Part shown: piece by piece, positions 9,945 through 19,637 of the stretch
Numbering within the stretch: position 1 is the first letter of the stretch
How the letters are laid out: the number at the start of each line of letters is the position of its first letter
DNA from: Pseudomonas sp. 10S4
Lineage (GTDB): Bacteria > Pseudomonadota > Gammaproteobacteria > Pseudomonadales > Pseudomonadaceae
Direction of reading: 5' to 3'
Assembly (NCBI RefSeq): GCF_034344865.1
Contig: NZ_CP133774.1
Coordinates: 2,728,001 to 2,792,000 of the forward strand
Length of the DNA: 64,000 nt
Program-made: the position numbers and the translations under genes
The notes under the pieces: generated by a model
What the model saw: the letters and a program-made list of their open reading frames with translations, nothing else
Databases searched by the model: none
Told to the model about the DNA's origin: nothing

Positions 9945-10997
9945 TTGAAACGTACCAAAACTTCATCGCCTGCCGCCAGACGTTTTGTTCCCGGAAAAGC
10001 CGCTCGCCGGTCAAGCATTGCCGGGGGCATCCTGCTGATCGCCGTGGCGATTGTCGGTTACTGGATGTTCACACCGCCATCGCCGTATGTTCCGTTGAGT
10101 GGCCTGGACCCTTCGGCCGTGTCGATGATTGCCTTGGGTGATCAGGGCAGCGGCAACCTGCAACAGTGGCGAGTCGGGCAGGCCATGGAACGGGTCGCGG
10201 TCCGAGACGGGCGACTGGACATGGTTGTGTTTTTGGGCGACAACTTTTATGGCAAGCCGCTGACCGGTACCCACGACTTGAGCTGGCAGATGAGGTTCGA
10301 GCGCGTCTATTGGGGGCAGTGGTTGAGTCATGTGCCGTTCTTCGCGGTGTTGGGCAATCACGATTACCCGCTGTCGCAGAAAGTCGAACTTGAGTACGCC
10401 CAGCAGCACAAGGGTTCGGGTCGCTGGCAGATGCCGAGCAATTTCTACGTCAAGGATTTCGGCAGTGTCGATGGGCGTCCGTTGGTGCGAATGGTGTTCC
10501 TCGACACCTCGGCGCCCCGTGAAGCCTTTCAACAGCAGATCGACCTGCTGGATCAAGCCTTCCAGCAACCAGGGCCGCAGCCGGTGTGGAGAATCGCCGC
10601 CGCTCATCACCCTGTGCGCAATCACGGCGAACACGGGGAGGACTCACAACTGGTCGCCACGCTGTTGCCTGCGTTGCAACGCAACAAGGTCGATGTCTTC
10701 CTGGCCGGACACGATCACAATCAGCAGCTGGTGTTGCGCGCTGCGGAGCCGGCCTGGGTGGTTTCCGGAGCCGGCGGCCAGAAGCTCGACGTCGTTGGCG
10801 CCGCAGCTCAGGACGCCTCGTTTGCCACTGGCCGCGCCGGTTTTGCCAAACTTGATATGAGCGCCAGCCAACTGCGATTGACCTACTACGACGACCGAGG
10901 CAACCCGGAAACCGGTTATCGCTGGGCCAGGGATTGTCAGTGGATGGCCAAAGGGTGCCTGTTGCCCGATGCCGCGGAGCAGGTCGTCGAGCAATAA
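9945..10997 (+). CDS. Membrane-anchored metallophosphoesterase (purple acid phosphatase-like)
   Basis: 350 residues from a TTG start at 9945; no ATG is available before the membrane helix (about residues 24-44). The calcineurin-like metal motifs occur in order: GDQGSG (first Asp), GDNFY, GNHDY, AAHHP and GHDHNQ. The spacing resembles tartrate-resistant (purple) acid phosphatases. The catalytic domain probably faces the periplasm. It is divergent from the ArnT-like gene and may share its intergenic promoter region (9780-9944). Its substrate is unknown; neighbours suggest envelope phosphate chemistry. Confidence 0.82.
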   Translation: MKRTKTSSPAARRFVPGKAARRSSIAGGILLIAVAIVGYWMFTPPSPYVPLSGLDPSAVSMIALGDQGSGNLQQWRVGQAMERVAVRDGRLDMVVFLGDNFYGKPLTGTHDLSWQMRFERVYWGQWLSHVPFFAVLGNHDYPLSQKVELEYAQQHKGSGRWQMPSNFYVKDFGSVDGRPLVRMVFLDTSAPREAFQQQIDLLDQAFQQPGPQPVWRIAAAHHPVRNHGEHGEDSQLVATLLPALQRNKVDVFLAGHDHNQQLVLRAAEPAWVVSGAGGQKLDVVGAAAQDASFATGRAGFAKLDMSASQLRLTYYDDRGNPETGYRWARDCQWMAKGCLLPDAAEQVVEQ

Positions 10998-11009
10998 AAC
11001 GATGAGCGC

Positions 11010-11576
11010 TTAGCGGTATCCGGCATTCGTCGCCGGGTTGATCAACGCCGTCAGCACGTGGTCCTGCCAGCGCCCGGCGATACTCAGGTAGGCCTTGGCA
11101 TAGCCTTCGCGTTCAAATCCCAGACGGTCCAGCAGCCGCGCACTGCGCTCATTGCCAGGAATGTAATTGGCCATGATCCGGTGCAGGCTCTGCTGTTCGA
11201 ACATATAGCGAATGCCTGCTTCCAGCGCTTCCTGCATCAAGCCCTGGCCCTGATGAGCTTCGTCGATGTGGTAACCGAGGTAGCAGGCCTGAAACGCCCC
11301 GCGAGTGATGCTGCTGAAGTTGCAGGCGCCGATCATCTGGCCGCTGTCCGGGGTCAGCAACGCAAAATGCACCGCCAGGCCGGCCTGGAACGCGCTGGCT
11401 TGCACCTCAAGGCGCGGGCGGATGTTTTCAGTGCTGTGGTAATCGCTGGGGCGAATCGGCGACCAGCGGGCAAGATGCCTCAGGTTGCGCCGGTAGAAGT
11501 CGCTCTCCAGCGCCGCCTGTTCAGGGTCGAGCACCGCCAGGGTCAGGCGATTGCAGGGCAGGGTCAGCAGCGGCAT
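11010..11576 (-). CDS. rimJ: RimJ/RimL-type GNAT N-acetyltransferase
   Basis: 188 residues. The GNAT acetyl-CoA loop is at DEAHQGQGLMQEAL (Q/R-x-x-G-x-G/A type), and MANYIPGNERSARLLDRLGFEREGYAK is the RimJ-like C-terminal block. The ATG at 11576 is chosen because GGAG lies 7 bases upstream; a longer in-frame start at 11609 lacks a site. RimJ acetylates the N-terminus of ribosomal protein S5 in E. coli. It is the last gene of a leftward group headed by the KaiC-like operon, 57 bases after the kinase stop. Confidence 0.85.
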   Translation of the reverse strand: MPLLTLPCNRLTLAVLDPEQAALESDFYRRNLRHLARWSPIRPSDYHSTENIRPRLEVQASAFQAGLAVHFALLTPDSGQMIGACNFSSITRGAFQACYLGYHIDEAHQGQGLMQEALEAGIRYMFEQQSLHRIMANYIPGNERSARLLDRLGFEREGYAKAYLSIAGRWQDHVLTALINPATNAGYR

Positions 11577-11633
11577 TGGGCGCTCCGGGTCGCGGGAATC
11601 GAAGCGCAAGCATTACGTGGCCAGCCGGAAAAC

Positions 11634-12656
11634 TCAAACCGCCAACGGCAACGTCACGATAAAGGTACTGCCTTTGCCATCGCCGTCGCTCATGCCGACG
11701 ACCGTGCCGCCATGGGCTTCCACCAACTCACGAACCACCGTCAGGCCTATGCCCAGACCGGCGCCGTTGAAGCCGACGGCATGAACGTCCTGCACAAACG
11801 GTTCGAAGATAAACGGCAGCGCCTGGGCGGAAATGCCAATGCCGTCATCGCAGATGCTTATTTCCAGCACCTGGTCCTTGGCCGTGACCGACAGCGTGAC
11901 ATTACCGCCCGACGGCGTGTACTTGGCTGCGTTACCCAGCAGGTTGCCGAGAATCTGTGTGAGCCGCACCGGGTCACCGTCCACCGAGAGTGCACAGGTT
12001 GGTAGTTCGGCGGTGAAGTGCAGGTGGCGGGTGTTCATCACCGGGCTGCACACGTCGATCGCCCCGTGGATGATCTGCACCATGTCGACGATACGGCGAT
12101 CGAGGCGCAGTTTGCCGGTGCTGGCGCGGGACACGTCGAGCAAGTCGTCCACCAGCCGCGACATGTGCTGTACCTGGCTTTCGATCAAGGCCTGCATACG
12201 CGGCAGCTCTTCGCTGGGCACTCGCACCAGTCGGCCGGCGATCATGCTGATGGGCGTCAGCGGGTTGCGCAGTTCATGGGCGACCAGCGTGAGGATATTG
12301 CGTTGCTGCGCCAGCGTGTGTTCGGCGGAGGCCTGCAGGTTTTGCGCGCTGAGGGCCGCAATCACCAATTGCGCGTTGGCCTCGCGCATCTCCAGGAACA
12401 GTTTTTGTTCTTCTTGTGTGCGCAGGGGTTTTTTTGCATCCGATTGCGCCGTAAGAATCGCCATCACCAATTGCTCATTGGCTTCGACCAGCAGTTCTAT
12501 TTGCTGGACGCCCACCAGCCGGGTGTTGGTGTCGCGTAATTCTTTTTGCAGCGCCGCCAGCACCGCACGGGCCTCGACGGTTTTTTGGCCGAGCAGGAAC
12601 AACTCACGAGCGGCCGTAGCCATCGCTTGTGCATTCGTGCCATTGGCCTCCGTCAT
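11634..12656 (-). CDS. Cytoplasmic sensor histidine kinase
   Basis: 340 residues with no membrane helix. Residues 1-110 are helical and hold two related segments (LLVEANEQLVMAILTAQSDA and FLEMREANAQLVIAALSAQN) that look like an internal repeat of a coiled-coil input region. The H-box VAHELRNPLTPI is near 125, the N-box ILGNLLGNAAKYTP near 230, and G boxes DDGIGI and GAGLGIGL follow. No receiver or phosphotransfer domain is present. It begins 9 bases after the KaiC-like stop, so the two are co-expressed. KaiC-kinase coupling is known from clock-related SasA systems; a functional link here is inference. Confidence 0.88.
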   Translation of the reverse strand: MTEANGTNAQAMATAARELFLLGQKTVEARAVLAALQKELRDTNTRLVGVQQIELLVEANEQLVMAILTAQSDAKKPLRTQEEQKLFLEMREANAQLVIAALSAQNLQASAEHTLAQQRNILTLVAHELRNPLTPISMIAGRLVRVPSEELPRMQALIESQVQHMSRLVDDLLDVSRASTGKLRLDRRIVDMVQIIHGAIDVCSPVMNTRHLHFTAELPTCALSVDGDPVRLTQILGNLLGNAAKYTPSGGNVTLSVTAKDQVLEISICDDGIGISAQALPFIFEPFVQDVHAVGFNGAGLGIGLTVVRELVEAHGGTVVGMSDGDGKGSTFIVTLPLAV

Positions 12657-12665
12657 GGTCTGTGC

Positions 12666-14125
12666 TTATGCCTCCTCTTTGCCGACACGTCGCCGGGTTG
12701 GCCGGCCGCCGAGTAACCCTTCCTGATCCGGCAACATTTCGCCGATCTGCAAGCCGTTATTGTCGATGCGGTACAGGCGCAACTCATCGGAGTGAGCGCT
12801 GGCCCGCACCTTGACCACGGCCATGATCCGCAACAAGCGGCTCTGCACTTCAATGTAGCGCTGAACGATGATCGCGTCGGTAAGAAACGCGGTGCCGTAA
12901 GGGCTGAAACGCAGGTCGGTGTAGCGGTCTTCCAGCTCCGAGGTCATCAAGACGCTGACCCCGGCGCCGGTCAGCGCGCTGACCATGCGCGATAGCGACT
13001 CGCGGAAGTCCTCGCGGAAGGTCGGTGCAAGCGCCAGTTCGAAGCCCGATAGCGAATCGATCACCACACGAGTGGCTTTCAGTCGGCTGATCTCGCTGAG
13101 CAGCAACTGGACGATCTCGTCGATGGACAGGTCCGGCGCCCGGCTATCCACCAAACTGACCTGACCGCTCTGGATCAAACCGGCCAATGTAGTGTTTTGT
13201 GAGTGGTTAGGCCGTTGCTCGAACACCGCGATCACGCCGGTTTCGCCATTGCGCGCGCCTTCGGCCAGGAAGGTCGACGCCAGAATGCTTTTGCCCGAAC
13301 CCGAAGGCCCGGCTACCAGCAACGAATAACCCTGAGGCAGTCCGCCGCCGAGCATCTCGTCGAGTTGTGGCACGCCCATTTTCAGGCGTTTGATCGGGGA
13401 TTTCTGTGGTGCTTCAACCGGGTTGAGTGGCGCAGGCGCGAAGACCTTGATTCCCGATGTGGCGATACGGAAGGTATGCAGCCCCGGCAATGTCGGCTGG
13501 CCGCGCATCTTCATGATTTCCATCTTGCGCACCATCGAGTTGCGCTCGACGCTTTGGCGCAGCCAGATCAGGCCGTCGGCGACGGTGAAAATCGGGTTGG
13601 TATCGGTTTCGGTGAAATATTCGCCGATCAGGAAGGTCGTTGCCTGCCAGGTGGTCATCAACATGCCCAGTTGCTGAACGAACTGCGGCAGGTTGTTGTT
13701 GGGGTTGTCCTGGGTCTGGCTGGCCAGCACCACGGAGCGGAACGAATCGACAAACACCAGCGACGGGGAGTGAGCCTCCACCTCGCTGACGATGCGCCGC
13801 AGCACCTCGTCCAGGTTCCCGGCCAGGGTGTCGTCGGCCAGGTTGATATAGCGAATCGACTGATTGATCGCTTCGCTGTCGAAAAATCGAATTGCTGCTG
13901 ATAACGCAGCATCTTCAGCGGCGGCTCGCCGAGTACGGTAAAGAACAGCGCCGGGCGTTCAGGGGTCGCCAGGGCAAACATCATTTGATGCGCCAGGGTG
14001 GTTTTGCCGCAGCCAGGCGGGCCAGCGATCAGGTTGAACGAAAACTCCGGCAAACCTCCGCCCAGCACCTCGTCCAGCCCCGGCACACCAGTGGCCAGGC
14101 GGTTGATAGTCACTTTGGTGCTCAT
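12666..14125 (-). CDS. KaiC-like double RecA-domain ATPase, one apparent frameshift
   Basis: About 486 residues once the frame is restored. The first ATPase half has LIAGPPGCGKTT (Walker A) and VFVDSFRSV (Walker B); the second has VAGPSGSGKSI and VVIDSLSGFE. This two-domain order is that of KaiC. The frame breaks in a run of five A on the plus strand (13882-13886), between YQQQFDF and DSEAINQSIRYI; a sixth A rejoins them. The ATG at 14125 has GGAAA upstream and overlaps the preceding gene by four bases. In non-cyanobacteria such proteins act in stress or signalling pathways with kinases. Confidence 0.85.
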
Positions 14126-14556
14126 GGCGAAGTTTCCTGCGAAAGGGTGTCGCTCAAAGAAGGTTCCCACACGCCACGAAGCAAACGTGCGGTGAGCGAG
14201 GGCCCGATCAGCGTGGTCAATAACTCATAAAACGTGGTCAGCAACACGTCGCCGAAAAACAGCGCATCGGTTTCGTTTTGCTCAACGAGTATGAACTTGA
14301 GGGCAATCAGATCCAGCGACGCCTGCACACTGTCATAAGTGCCGGCCAGACGCGGATGGGTGGAGACGCATATATGAAGGCTGCGGCGGTACAGCGCGAC
14401 AACCCCTTGCTGGCCGATGATGGGCGTAAGGGCTGCGCCCATATCCTGCAAAATTGAAACGATCGCTTGGGCGATCCTTGCAATGTCAGCGTTGGGACCA
14501 ACACGGTGCGCCAGAGACGCTACGATCTGGCGGCTCTCTTCGCTTAGCGTGGACAT
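14122..14556 (-). CDS. Unknown helical protein in KaiC operon
   Basis: 144 residues from the ATG at 14556 (a GTG at 14595 would add 13). It is mostly helical, with segments such as IARIAQAIVSILQDMGAALTPIIG and a C-terminal FGDVLLTTFYELLTTLIG. No known motif or membrane helix is seen. The stop overlaps the KaiC-like start in an ATGA, so it is the first gene of the operon and may supply a partner or input module for the ATPase. I do not recognise the family. Confidence 0.75.
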   Translation of the reverse strand: MSTLSEESRQIVASLAHRVGPNADIARIAQAIVSILQDMGAALTPIIGQQGVVALYRRSLHICVSTHPRLAGTYDSVQASLDLIALKFILVEQNETDALFFGDVLLTTFYELLTTLIGPSLTARLLRGVWEPSLSDTLSQETSP

Positions 14557-14755
14557 GGCTAACTGATATCTGATTGACAGGTATTGATGGTACACCCTAT
14601 GGAGGGTGGGGGAGTGATTTGCATCAGCGATTGCAAAAGGACTCGCAAATTGAGCACTTTAAAACTCTTGGGTCTATAAGTTCCCCGGAACTACTGCACA
14701 AACATTTAAATCTCGCTGTGGTTGGCGAACATGGAAGCCGTTTTAAGGATGAAAT

Positions 14756-15286
14756 ATGCAGTTGTCGTTACCCGAAGGCCTGCTTTCAATGAGTTTGAGG
14801 GCGCCCGATCCTATGTTGAGTACATCGCTGCAGAATGCGTTAAATGCGAGTTTTGCGGCTCATTCCGAGTTTTTGCCTTGGGCCAAGCCTTACATCAGCG
14901 AGGATGAAGCGCGGGCTTTCATGTTGCGATCGGTCGATGAGTTCGAAAGCGAAACCGGCGAGCGGCGGTTTTTTATCGTCACGGACAAGGGGCAGGCAAT
15001 TATTGGCTGTATTGGCCTGAAACCTGGCGGTCGCAATCGATATGTCGTGGGTTATTGGGCCAATACCGAGTATGCGGGGAAAGGCCACATGCGACGGGCG
15101 CTGGAGGCGTTGGTCGAAAGCCTGCCTGGCAATACGTTTTATCTGACGACATCCTCGGCCAACTTGCCCAGTCAGCGCCTGGCGGTCGCGGCGGGATTTC
15201 AATGGGTCAGGATTTTTCCACGAGCGCGTCAGACAGAGCAGCATGGCGTCCAGGACACCTACCTTTATCGATTGAAACACCCGTAG
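14756..15286 (+). CDS. GNAT-family N-acetyltransferase
   Basis: 176 residues. AGKGHMRRALEALVE is the acetyl-CoA-binding loop, with upstream strands FFIVTDKGQAIIGCIGLKP and downstream SANLPSQRLAVAAGFQWV, typical of RimL-like acetyltransferases. AAGGATG precedes the ATG at 14756. The stop codon is formed by the first bases of a large REP palindrome at 15283. The substrate cannot be inferred. Confidence 0.85.
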   Translation: MQLSLPEGLLSMSLRAPDPMLSTSLQNALNASFAAHSEFLPWAKPYISEDEARAFMLRSVDEFESETGERRFFIVTDKGQAIIGCIGLKPGGRNRYVVGYWANTEYAGKGHMRRALEALVESLPGNTFYLTTSSANLPSQRLAVAAGFQWVRIFPRARQTEQHGVQDTYLYRLKHP

Positions 15287-15378
15287 GAGCTGCCGAAGGC
15301 TGCGATCTTTTGATCATTGCCGATTTCAGCATCGTCGAAGATAAAGATCAAAAGATCGCAGCCTTCGGCGCCTCCTAC
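15283..15378. repeat. Long inverted REP repeat
   Basis: Two 33-base arms (15283-15315 and 15346-15378), beginning GTAGGAGCTGCCGAAGGC and ending its complement, differ at only two positions and are separated by 30 bases. This is a well-known dispersed palindrome of the P. fluorescens group. It may also terminate the GNAT gene transcript. Confidence 0.9.
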
Positions 15379-15532
15379 AGGGGGGCGAGGTAATCAGCAG
15401 GCAAAAAAAGCCCGCGGGAGGGCGGGCAAACCGTAGTTTCTTGAATGAGCGAGGGCAATGTACCGTTTGATGGAGGCGCGTGTAGTGAAGAAAAATTTAT
15501 CTACCTCAACGCTCACCGGGCCATTACGGTGA

Positions 15533-16938
15533 CTATGGCAAGTGATCCGCCGCAAAGTCGGCCTCGGAACGCGCCCGCAAACGGCCCTTGCGGCAAGCCT
15601 GTTGGAAGCGCTCGAAATCCTGCTCATTCTGCTTGGTGTAGCCTTCGGCATACTTGAAGAGCGCATCGGCCAGTGCCGCGCTTTTGCCAATGTAACCGCT
15701 GATTTGCGCGGCTTGCCCTGACGATTTGGCGTGGGCACGGGCCAGGGCTCGGCCGCAGGTTCGTCCATAGGCTGCAAAGGTTTCGGCGTCGAATGTCTCG
15801 ATTTCAGCCGAGACTTTCATGTCGCGTAACTGGCGTACATAAAACTGTCGACCGCCGGGCCGGTCGTCCAGCCGAGAAACAGGTCACTGGCCGATTGCAT
15901 CAACCGCTGGCCGTTCACCACCCGCTGACCGTTGTGCTGCACCCGCGACTTGCTCTTGACGTAACCGGCGAGCACCGAGCGCCGCGCCTCCTTGAATTGC
16001 AGGAACAGCGGATTTTCCTGTTCGTCGGTCAACAGTGCCACCAGGCAACGCGTGCCGACACTGCCGACACCGACCACTTTGAACGCCATGTCGTGGGCAT
16101 GAAACCGCGACATTAGCTCACGCCGGTCAGCCTGCAGTGTGGTTCGATAGTCGCCCATGAACGTGTCGTAAAGCGGCTTCCAGTCAGAGAACCGCAGCCA
16201 GTCATCGTCGGCATCCAGCAGCGTCGTGGTGGTGTGCAGGTGAAAAATTTCCGGCAAGTCATCGCGAATGGTCAGACGGCCCTCGGCGTCACGTTCGCAT
16301 ATTTTTGGCAGCAACTCGGCATGCGTGCGCCGCTCGGCTTTCTCGATGGCCCGCTCCACGTGTTCCAGCGTGGCTTTGCTCGCTTGCTCCAGCAAATCGT
16401 CGTAACTGATGGACCCGTACCAGGTTTCCAGCGCGCTCTGTTGGGCGCACTCCGCCATGGTTTTCTGATAGGCCGCGACCACCTGACGGCAGACGTCTTC
16501 CTCGACCGTATCGCCGTGGCGCAAATCCTTGGCAGCTACCATAAAACTGGCCACCAACCTTTTGAGGTCCCATTCCCAAGGGCCGGGGTGTGCTTCGTCG
16601 AAGTCATTGACGCTGAACAGCAGATTGCGCTCGGGCGTAGCAAACCCGCCGAAGTTCATCAGGTGACTGTCGCCGCAGATGGGCGATATCAACCCCATGT
16701 TGGAAGTGCCGGCCAAATCGTGGGCGTGTAGCAGCGCATTACCGCGATAGAAGGTGAACGGGGAGACCAGCATGCGGCCGTAGCGCAACTCGACCAGCGA
16801 CTTTATGCGGCCCTCGCTGGACGCCTTGATCAGCGGCAGCGGATCGCGGTCGATATTGCCTAGGGCCGACTGGGTGTTGCGGGGGCAGGCTTTGCGCGCG
16901 TCCTTGCCTTGCTTCAGGCGGTCTTTGAGGAGGGTCAT
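15533..16938 (-). CDS. DUF2252 family protein, one apparent frameshift
   Basis: About 468 residues when rejoined. The kinase-like fold signature GDSHLMNFG and VNDFDEAHPGPWEWDLKRL are diagnostic for DUF2252. The first part ends prematurely near WTTGP; the second begins RQFYVRQLRDMK and finishes with the family's usual tail (YAEGYTKQNEQDFERF). One extra base in the short C/G runs near 15852-15857 restores the join. The function of DUF2252 is unknown; it has an aminoglycoside-phosphotransferase-like fold. The gene stands alone, facing away from the YeeE gene. Confidence 0.85.
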
Positions 16939-17079
16939 GGGGGCTCATTCGGTCGGCGTTGAAGGGCGTATGCGAACTGAGTGTAGAAGGGCTTTGGATG
17001 TTCATCCGAAGTGTTTTGGCTGCGACTAACCTATCCCTTATGCACCCGCTCAATACTGCGCCCGGAAACAAGGAGGCCT

Positions 17080-18012
17080 GTGCTTTCATTGCTGATTTCG
17101 CTGTTGCTGAGCTTCCTGATCGGCTGGGTATCCCAGCGTATGGGCATGTGCCTGGTCAAAGCCATCGGGCTACTGCTCAACCGCCGACCGACGCTGTTCG
17201 TGTCACTGATTGCTTGCGGCTTGTTCGGTCTGTTGCTGGCGCCGTTCTACAGCCTGTTCGGCATCAGTCAGCCATTGTTTATCCCGGAAGTCGGCTACCT
17301 GTCGTTGGTTGCCGGTGGCCTGCTATTCGGCCTCGCCTCGGTCCTCAACGATGGCTGCAGCGTCGGCACCCTGACCAAACTCGCCAGCGGCAACCTCACC
17401 AAGGTCTTCACCATCCTCGGTTGGGTGCTGGGCATCGTGCTCTGGCACCACCTCAACATGCTGCCCGAACACAAAACCCTGCAAATGCCGACCATCACCA
17501 GCGGCCATTACTGGCTGACCCTCGGCATTTTGTTGGCGGCGTTACTGTTCTTGATCCGCGTCCACGGCGACAAACACCTGGTGCTGTCCAGCATGCTCCT
17601 GGGCGCACTGACCAGCGCGCTCTACACCTTTGAACCGCTGTGGACGCCCAGCGTGTTCTTTTACAACCTGTCGCAGATGTTTTGGATGCCAGGTGAAGGC
17701 TCGCTGACCGGAGAGCGCATGGCGGTGTTCGGCATGCTGATCGTGGGTATGTTGAGTTACACGCTGCATCGGCGGACGTTCAGTTATGAGCGGTTTGAGT
17801 GGCGCGCGGCGGTGAAGCATTTACTGGCTGGCGTGCTGATGGGGATTGGGGCGTCGATGATGCTTGGAGGGAATGACTCGCAGATTTTGTTGGTGTTTCC
17901 GACGCTGACCTGGGTGGGGGTGGTGCCGTTGGGTGCGATTGTGGTGGGGATATTGGTTGGGGTTGCGGGGCGGCGGTTGGGGTTGAGAGTGGTGTCGGCA
18001 GGTGAGCGTTAG
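17080..18012 (+). CDS. YeeE/YedE family membrane transporter
   Basis: About 310 residues with nine or so membrane helices. NDGCSVGTLTKLASGN matches the Cys-containing YeeE/YedE signature (GCxxGxxxxL), and GGNDSQILLVFP near the C-terminus is the second repeat. A GTG at 17080 follows AGGAGG by only 3 bases, but the reading frame upstream is not hydrophobic and lacks a better start. Family members (TsuA) import thiosulfate through Cys-lined pores. Here only the first Cys is clear, so the substrate is uncertain. It is divergent from the DUF2252 gene. Confidence 0.8.
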   Translation: MLSLLISLLLSFLIGWVSQRMGMCLVKAIGLLLNRRPTLFVSLIACGLFGLLLAPFYSLFGISQPLFIPEVGYLSLVAGGLLFGLASVLNDGCSVGTLTKLASGNLTKVFTILGWVLGIVLWHHLNMLPEHKTLQMPTITSGHYWLTLGILLAALLFLIRVHGDKHLVLSSMLLGALTSALYTFEPLWTPSVFFYNLSQMFWMPGEGSLTGERMAVFGMLIVGMLSYTLHRRTFSYERFEWRAAVKHLLAGVLMGIGASMMLGGNDSQILLVFPTLTWVGVVPLGAIVVGILVGVAGRRLGLRVVSAGER

Positions 18013-18101
18013 GCGCTTTCGTTGTGCTGTAAGACCAGCGGGCTTTGAAAGGTGCTCAACGGTAAGTTACATTAAGTGAAACCTTCTGTAGAGTCATTGG
18101 C

Positions 18102-18671
18102 ATGCAGCCACACTCAAAATCTAGCCAGCCAATGGGACGACTTCTGCGGGAGTTGACCCGTCTGGCCAGTGAAGAGAGGTACTTGTTCACTCCGGACGAC
18201 CTCCGGGTACTGGTCCCAGATATCTCCGACGGTGCCTATAAAACGCTGCTGAGCCGCGCCGCGTCAGAAGGTCATCTAACGCGAGTGTGTCGAGGGCTTT
18301 ATATGTTTGAGGCTGCCAAGCCCTCAAGCGGTCTGGTGTTGTTTCATGCGGCGGCAAGGCTACGTGCCATGCAGTTCAACTACATCAGCCTGGAAACAGC
18401 ATTGAGTGATTGCGGCGTCATCTCACAGATCCCCATCAGCTGGATCACGCTCATGTCATCCGGGCGCAGCAGCACCATCTCCTGTGGTCGGTGGGGCACG
18501 ATTGAATTTGTGCACACTCGTCAGCAACCTCAGGATTTACTTGGACAGTTGCATTACGACACTCGTTGCCGATTATGGCGGGCAACACCGCAACGAGCAT
18601 TACGAGACATGAAAGTCGCGAAACGGAATATGGATTTGATCGATTGGAGCGTTGCCAATGAGTTTGTTTGA
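18102..18671 (+). CDS. abiEi: AbiEi-type antitoxin
   Basis: 189 residues. The N-terminal winged-helix region (LFTPDDLRVLVPDISDGAYKTLLSRAASEGHLTRVCRGLY) is the AbiEi_4-type DNA-binding domain, and ISLETALSDCGVISQIP is the conserved core of the C-terminal antitoxin domain. It overlaps the following AbiEii gene by 14 bases. In type IV systems AbiEi represses the operon and counteracts the nucleotidyltransferase toxin without direct binding. Start ATG 18102; ATG 18132 is an alternative. Confidence 0.9.
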   Translation: MQPHSKSSQPMGRLLRELTRLASEERYLFTPDDLRVLVPDISDGAYKTLLSRAASEGHLTRVCRGLYMFEAAKPSSGLVLFHAAARLRAMQFNYISLETALSDCGVISQIPISWITLMSSGRSSTISCGRWGTIEFVHTRQQPQDLLGQLHYDTRCRLWRATPQRALRDMKVAKRNMDLIDWSVANEFV

Positions 18672-19560
18672 TGAACTGGTAGATGAGGCATTAAAGAACC
18701 AGCAGGCCTTGGCACCCTTGCGGGTCGTAGTCGAAAAAGAATTACTGCACCACGACATAATGCTCGCGCTGAGTTCTGCTGGAATGCTCGCCAAACTGAC
18801 CTTCATCGGTGGCACCTGTTTGCGTGCCTGTTATGGCTCAAATCGTTTGAGCGAGGATTTGGACTTTACCGGCGGTGCCGATTTCAATCGTGAAAGCCTG
18901 ACTGAACTCGCCCATGTTCTAGTCACCACGCTTAAAATCAAATACGGCCTTGAAGTAGAGGTGGGTGAACCTGTCCGTGAGGAAGGCAACGTCGATACCT
19001 GGAAGCTGAGGGTTCAAACGCGCCCAGGACGCAGAGACCTGCCGGCACAGCGTATCAACATCGATGTGTGCTCAATTCCGAGCTATCAACCTCAGCCCAT
19101 GCAGTTGCTTAACCCGTATGGGGTCGACATGGGCACCAGTGGTCTGATCTTGCAGGCAGAAACACGTGAAGAAATTTACGCAGACAAAATCGTGGCTTTT
19201 GCGCTGCGACCTAACCGAATCAAGAATCGTGATCTCTGGGATATGGTTTGGTTGCGTCAGCAGGGCATAACCCCGCAATTGGATTTGATCGCAAAAAAAC
19301 TTGACGATCACCATTGCGAGCAAAATGAGTTCCTGGCTTTGTTCAAGGATCGCTCTACCCAGCTGGATGTAAATCCGAAAGTCGTTATTGAGTTTCGCAA
19401 GGAAATGAGTCGGTTCCTGCCGGCAGAATTAGTCGCGCAAACCGTGAACGAACCGGCGTTCTGGACGTTTTTGGTTGGGCACATACGGGATTTGTATGTG
19501 ATTACAGAGAAGGCGCTGCGCGGCGATAAGGGCATTCAAGGCTTTGAGTTCAAAATGTGA
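18658..19560 (+). CDS. abiEii: AbiEii nucleotidyltransferase toxin
   Basis: 300 residues. FIGGTCLRACYGSNRLSEDLDF is read across about residues 42-63 and holds the GG...SxDxDF nucleotidyltransferase motif of the AbiEii/MenT toxins; the later Lys in YADKIVAFALRP is the family's motif III, and KNRDLWDMVWL is motif IV. MenT relatives add nucleotides to tRNA ends. The ATG at 18658 has GGAG 8 bases upstream. It is translationally linked to abiEi and followed by a strong terminator. AbiE systems stop phage growth by abortive infection. Confidence 0.9.
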   Translation: MSLFDELVDEALKNQQALAPLRVVVEKELLHHDIMLALSSAGMLAKLTFIGGTCLRACYGSNRLSEDLDFTGGADFNRESLTELAHVLVTTLKIKYGLEVEVGEPVREEGNVDTWKLRVQTRPGRRDLPAQRINIDVCSIPSYQPQPMQLLNPYGVDMGTSGLILQAETREEIYADKIVAFALRPNRIKNRDLWDMVWLRQQGITPQLDLIAKKLDDHHCEQNEFLALFKDRSTQLDVNPKVVIEFRKEMSRFLPAELVAQTVNEPAFWTFLVGHIRDLYVITEKALRGDKGIQGFEFKM

Positions 19561-19581
19561 GCCCGAGTGACGGCAGTTGCA

Positions 19582-19614
19582 AAAATGGGCGACCTGCATG
19601 AGGTCGCCCATTTT
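19582..19614. terminator. Bidirectional terminator after abiEii
   Basis: AAAATGGGCGACC (19582-19594), a 7-base loop, then GGTCGCCCATTTT (19602-19614), followed by a T-rich tract. It serves abiEii on the plus strand and the convergent DUF6124 gene on the minus strand. Confidence 0.9.
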
Positions 19615-19637
19615 CTTTTCTTGGCGAGTAAACCCAC

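Noticed and set aside
18600..18815. Small minus-strand frames within abiEi/abiEii
   Set aside because: Antisense to two clear toxin-antitoxin genes with overlapping reading frames.
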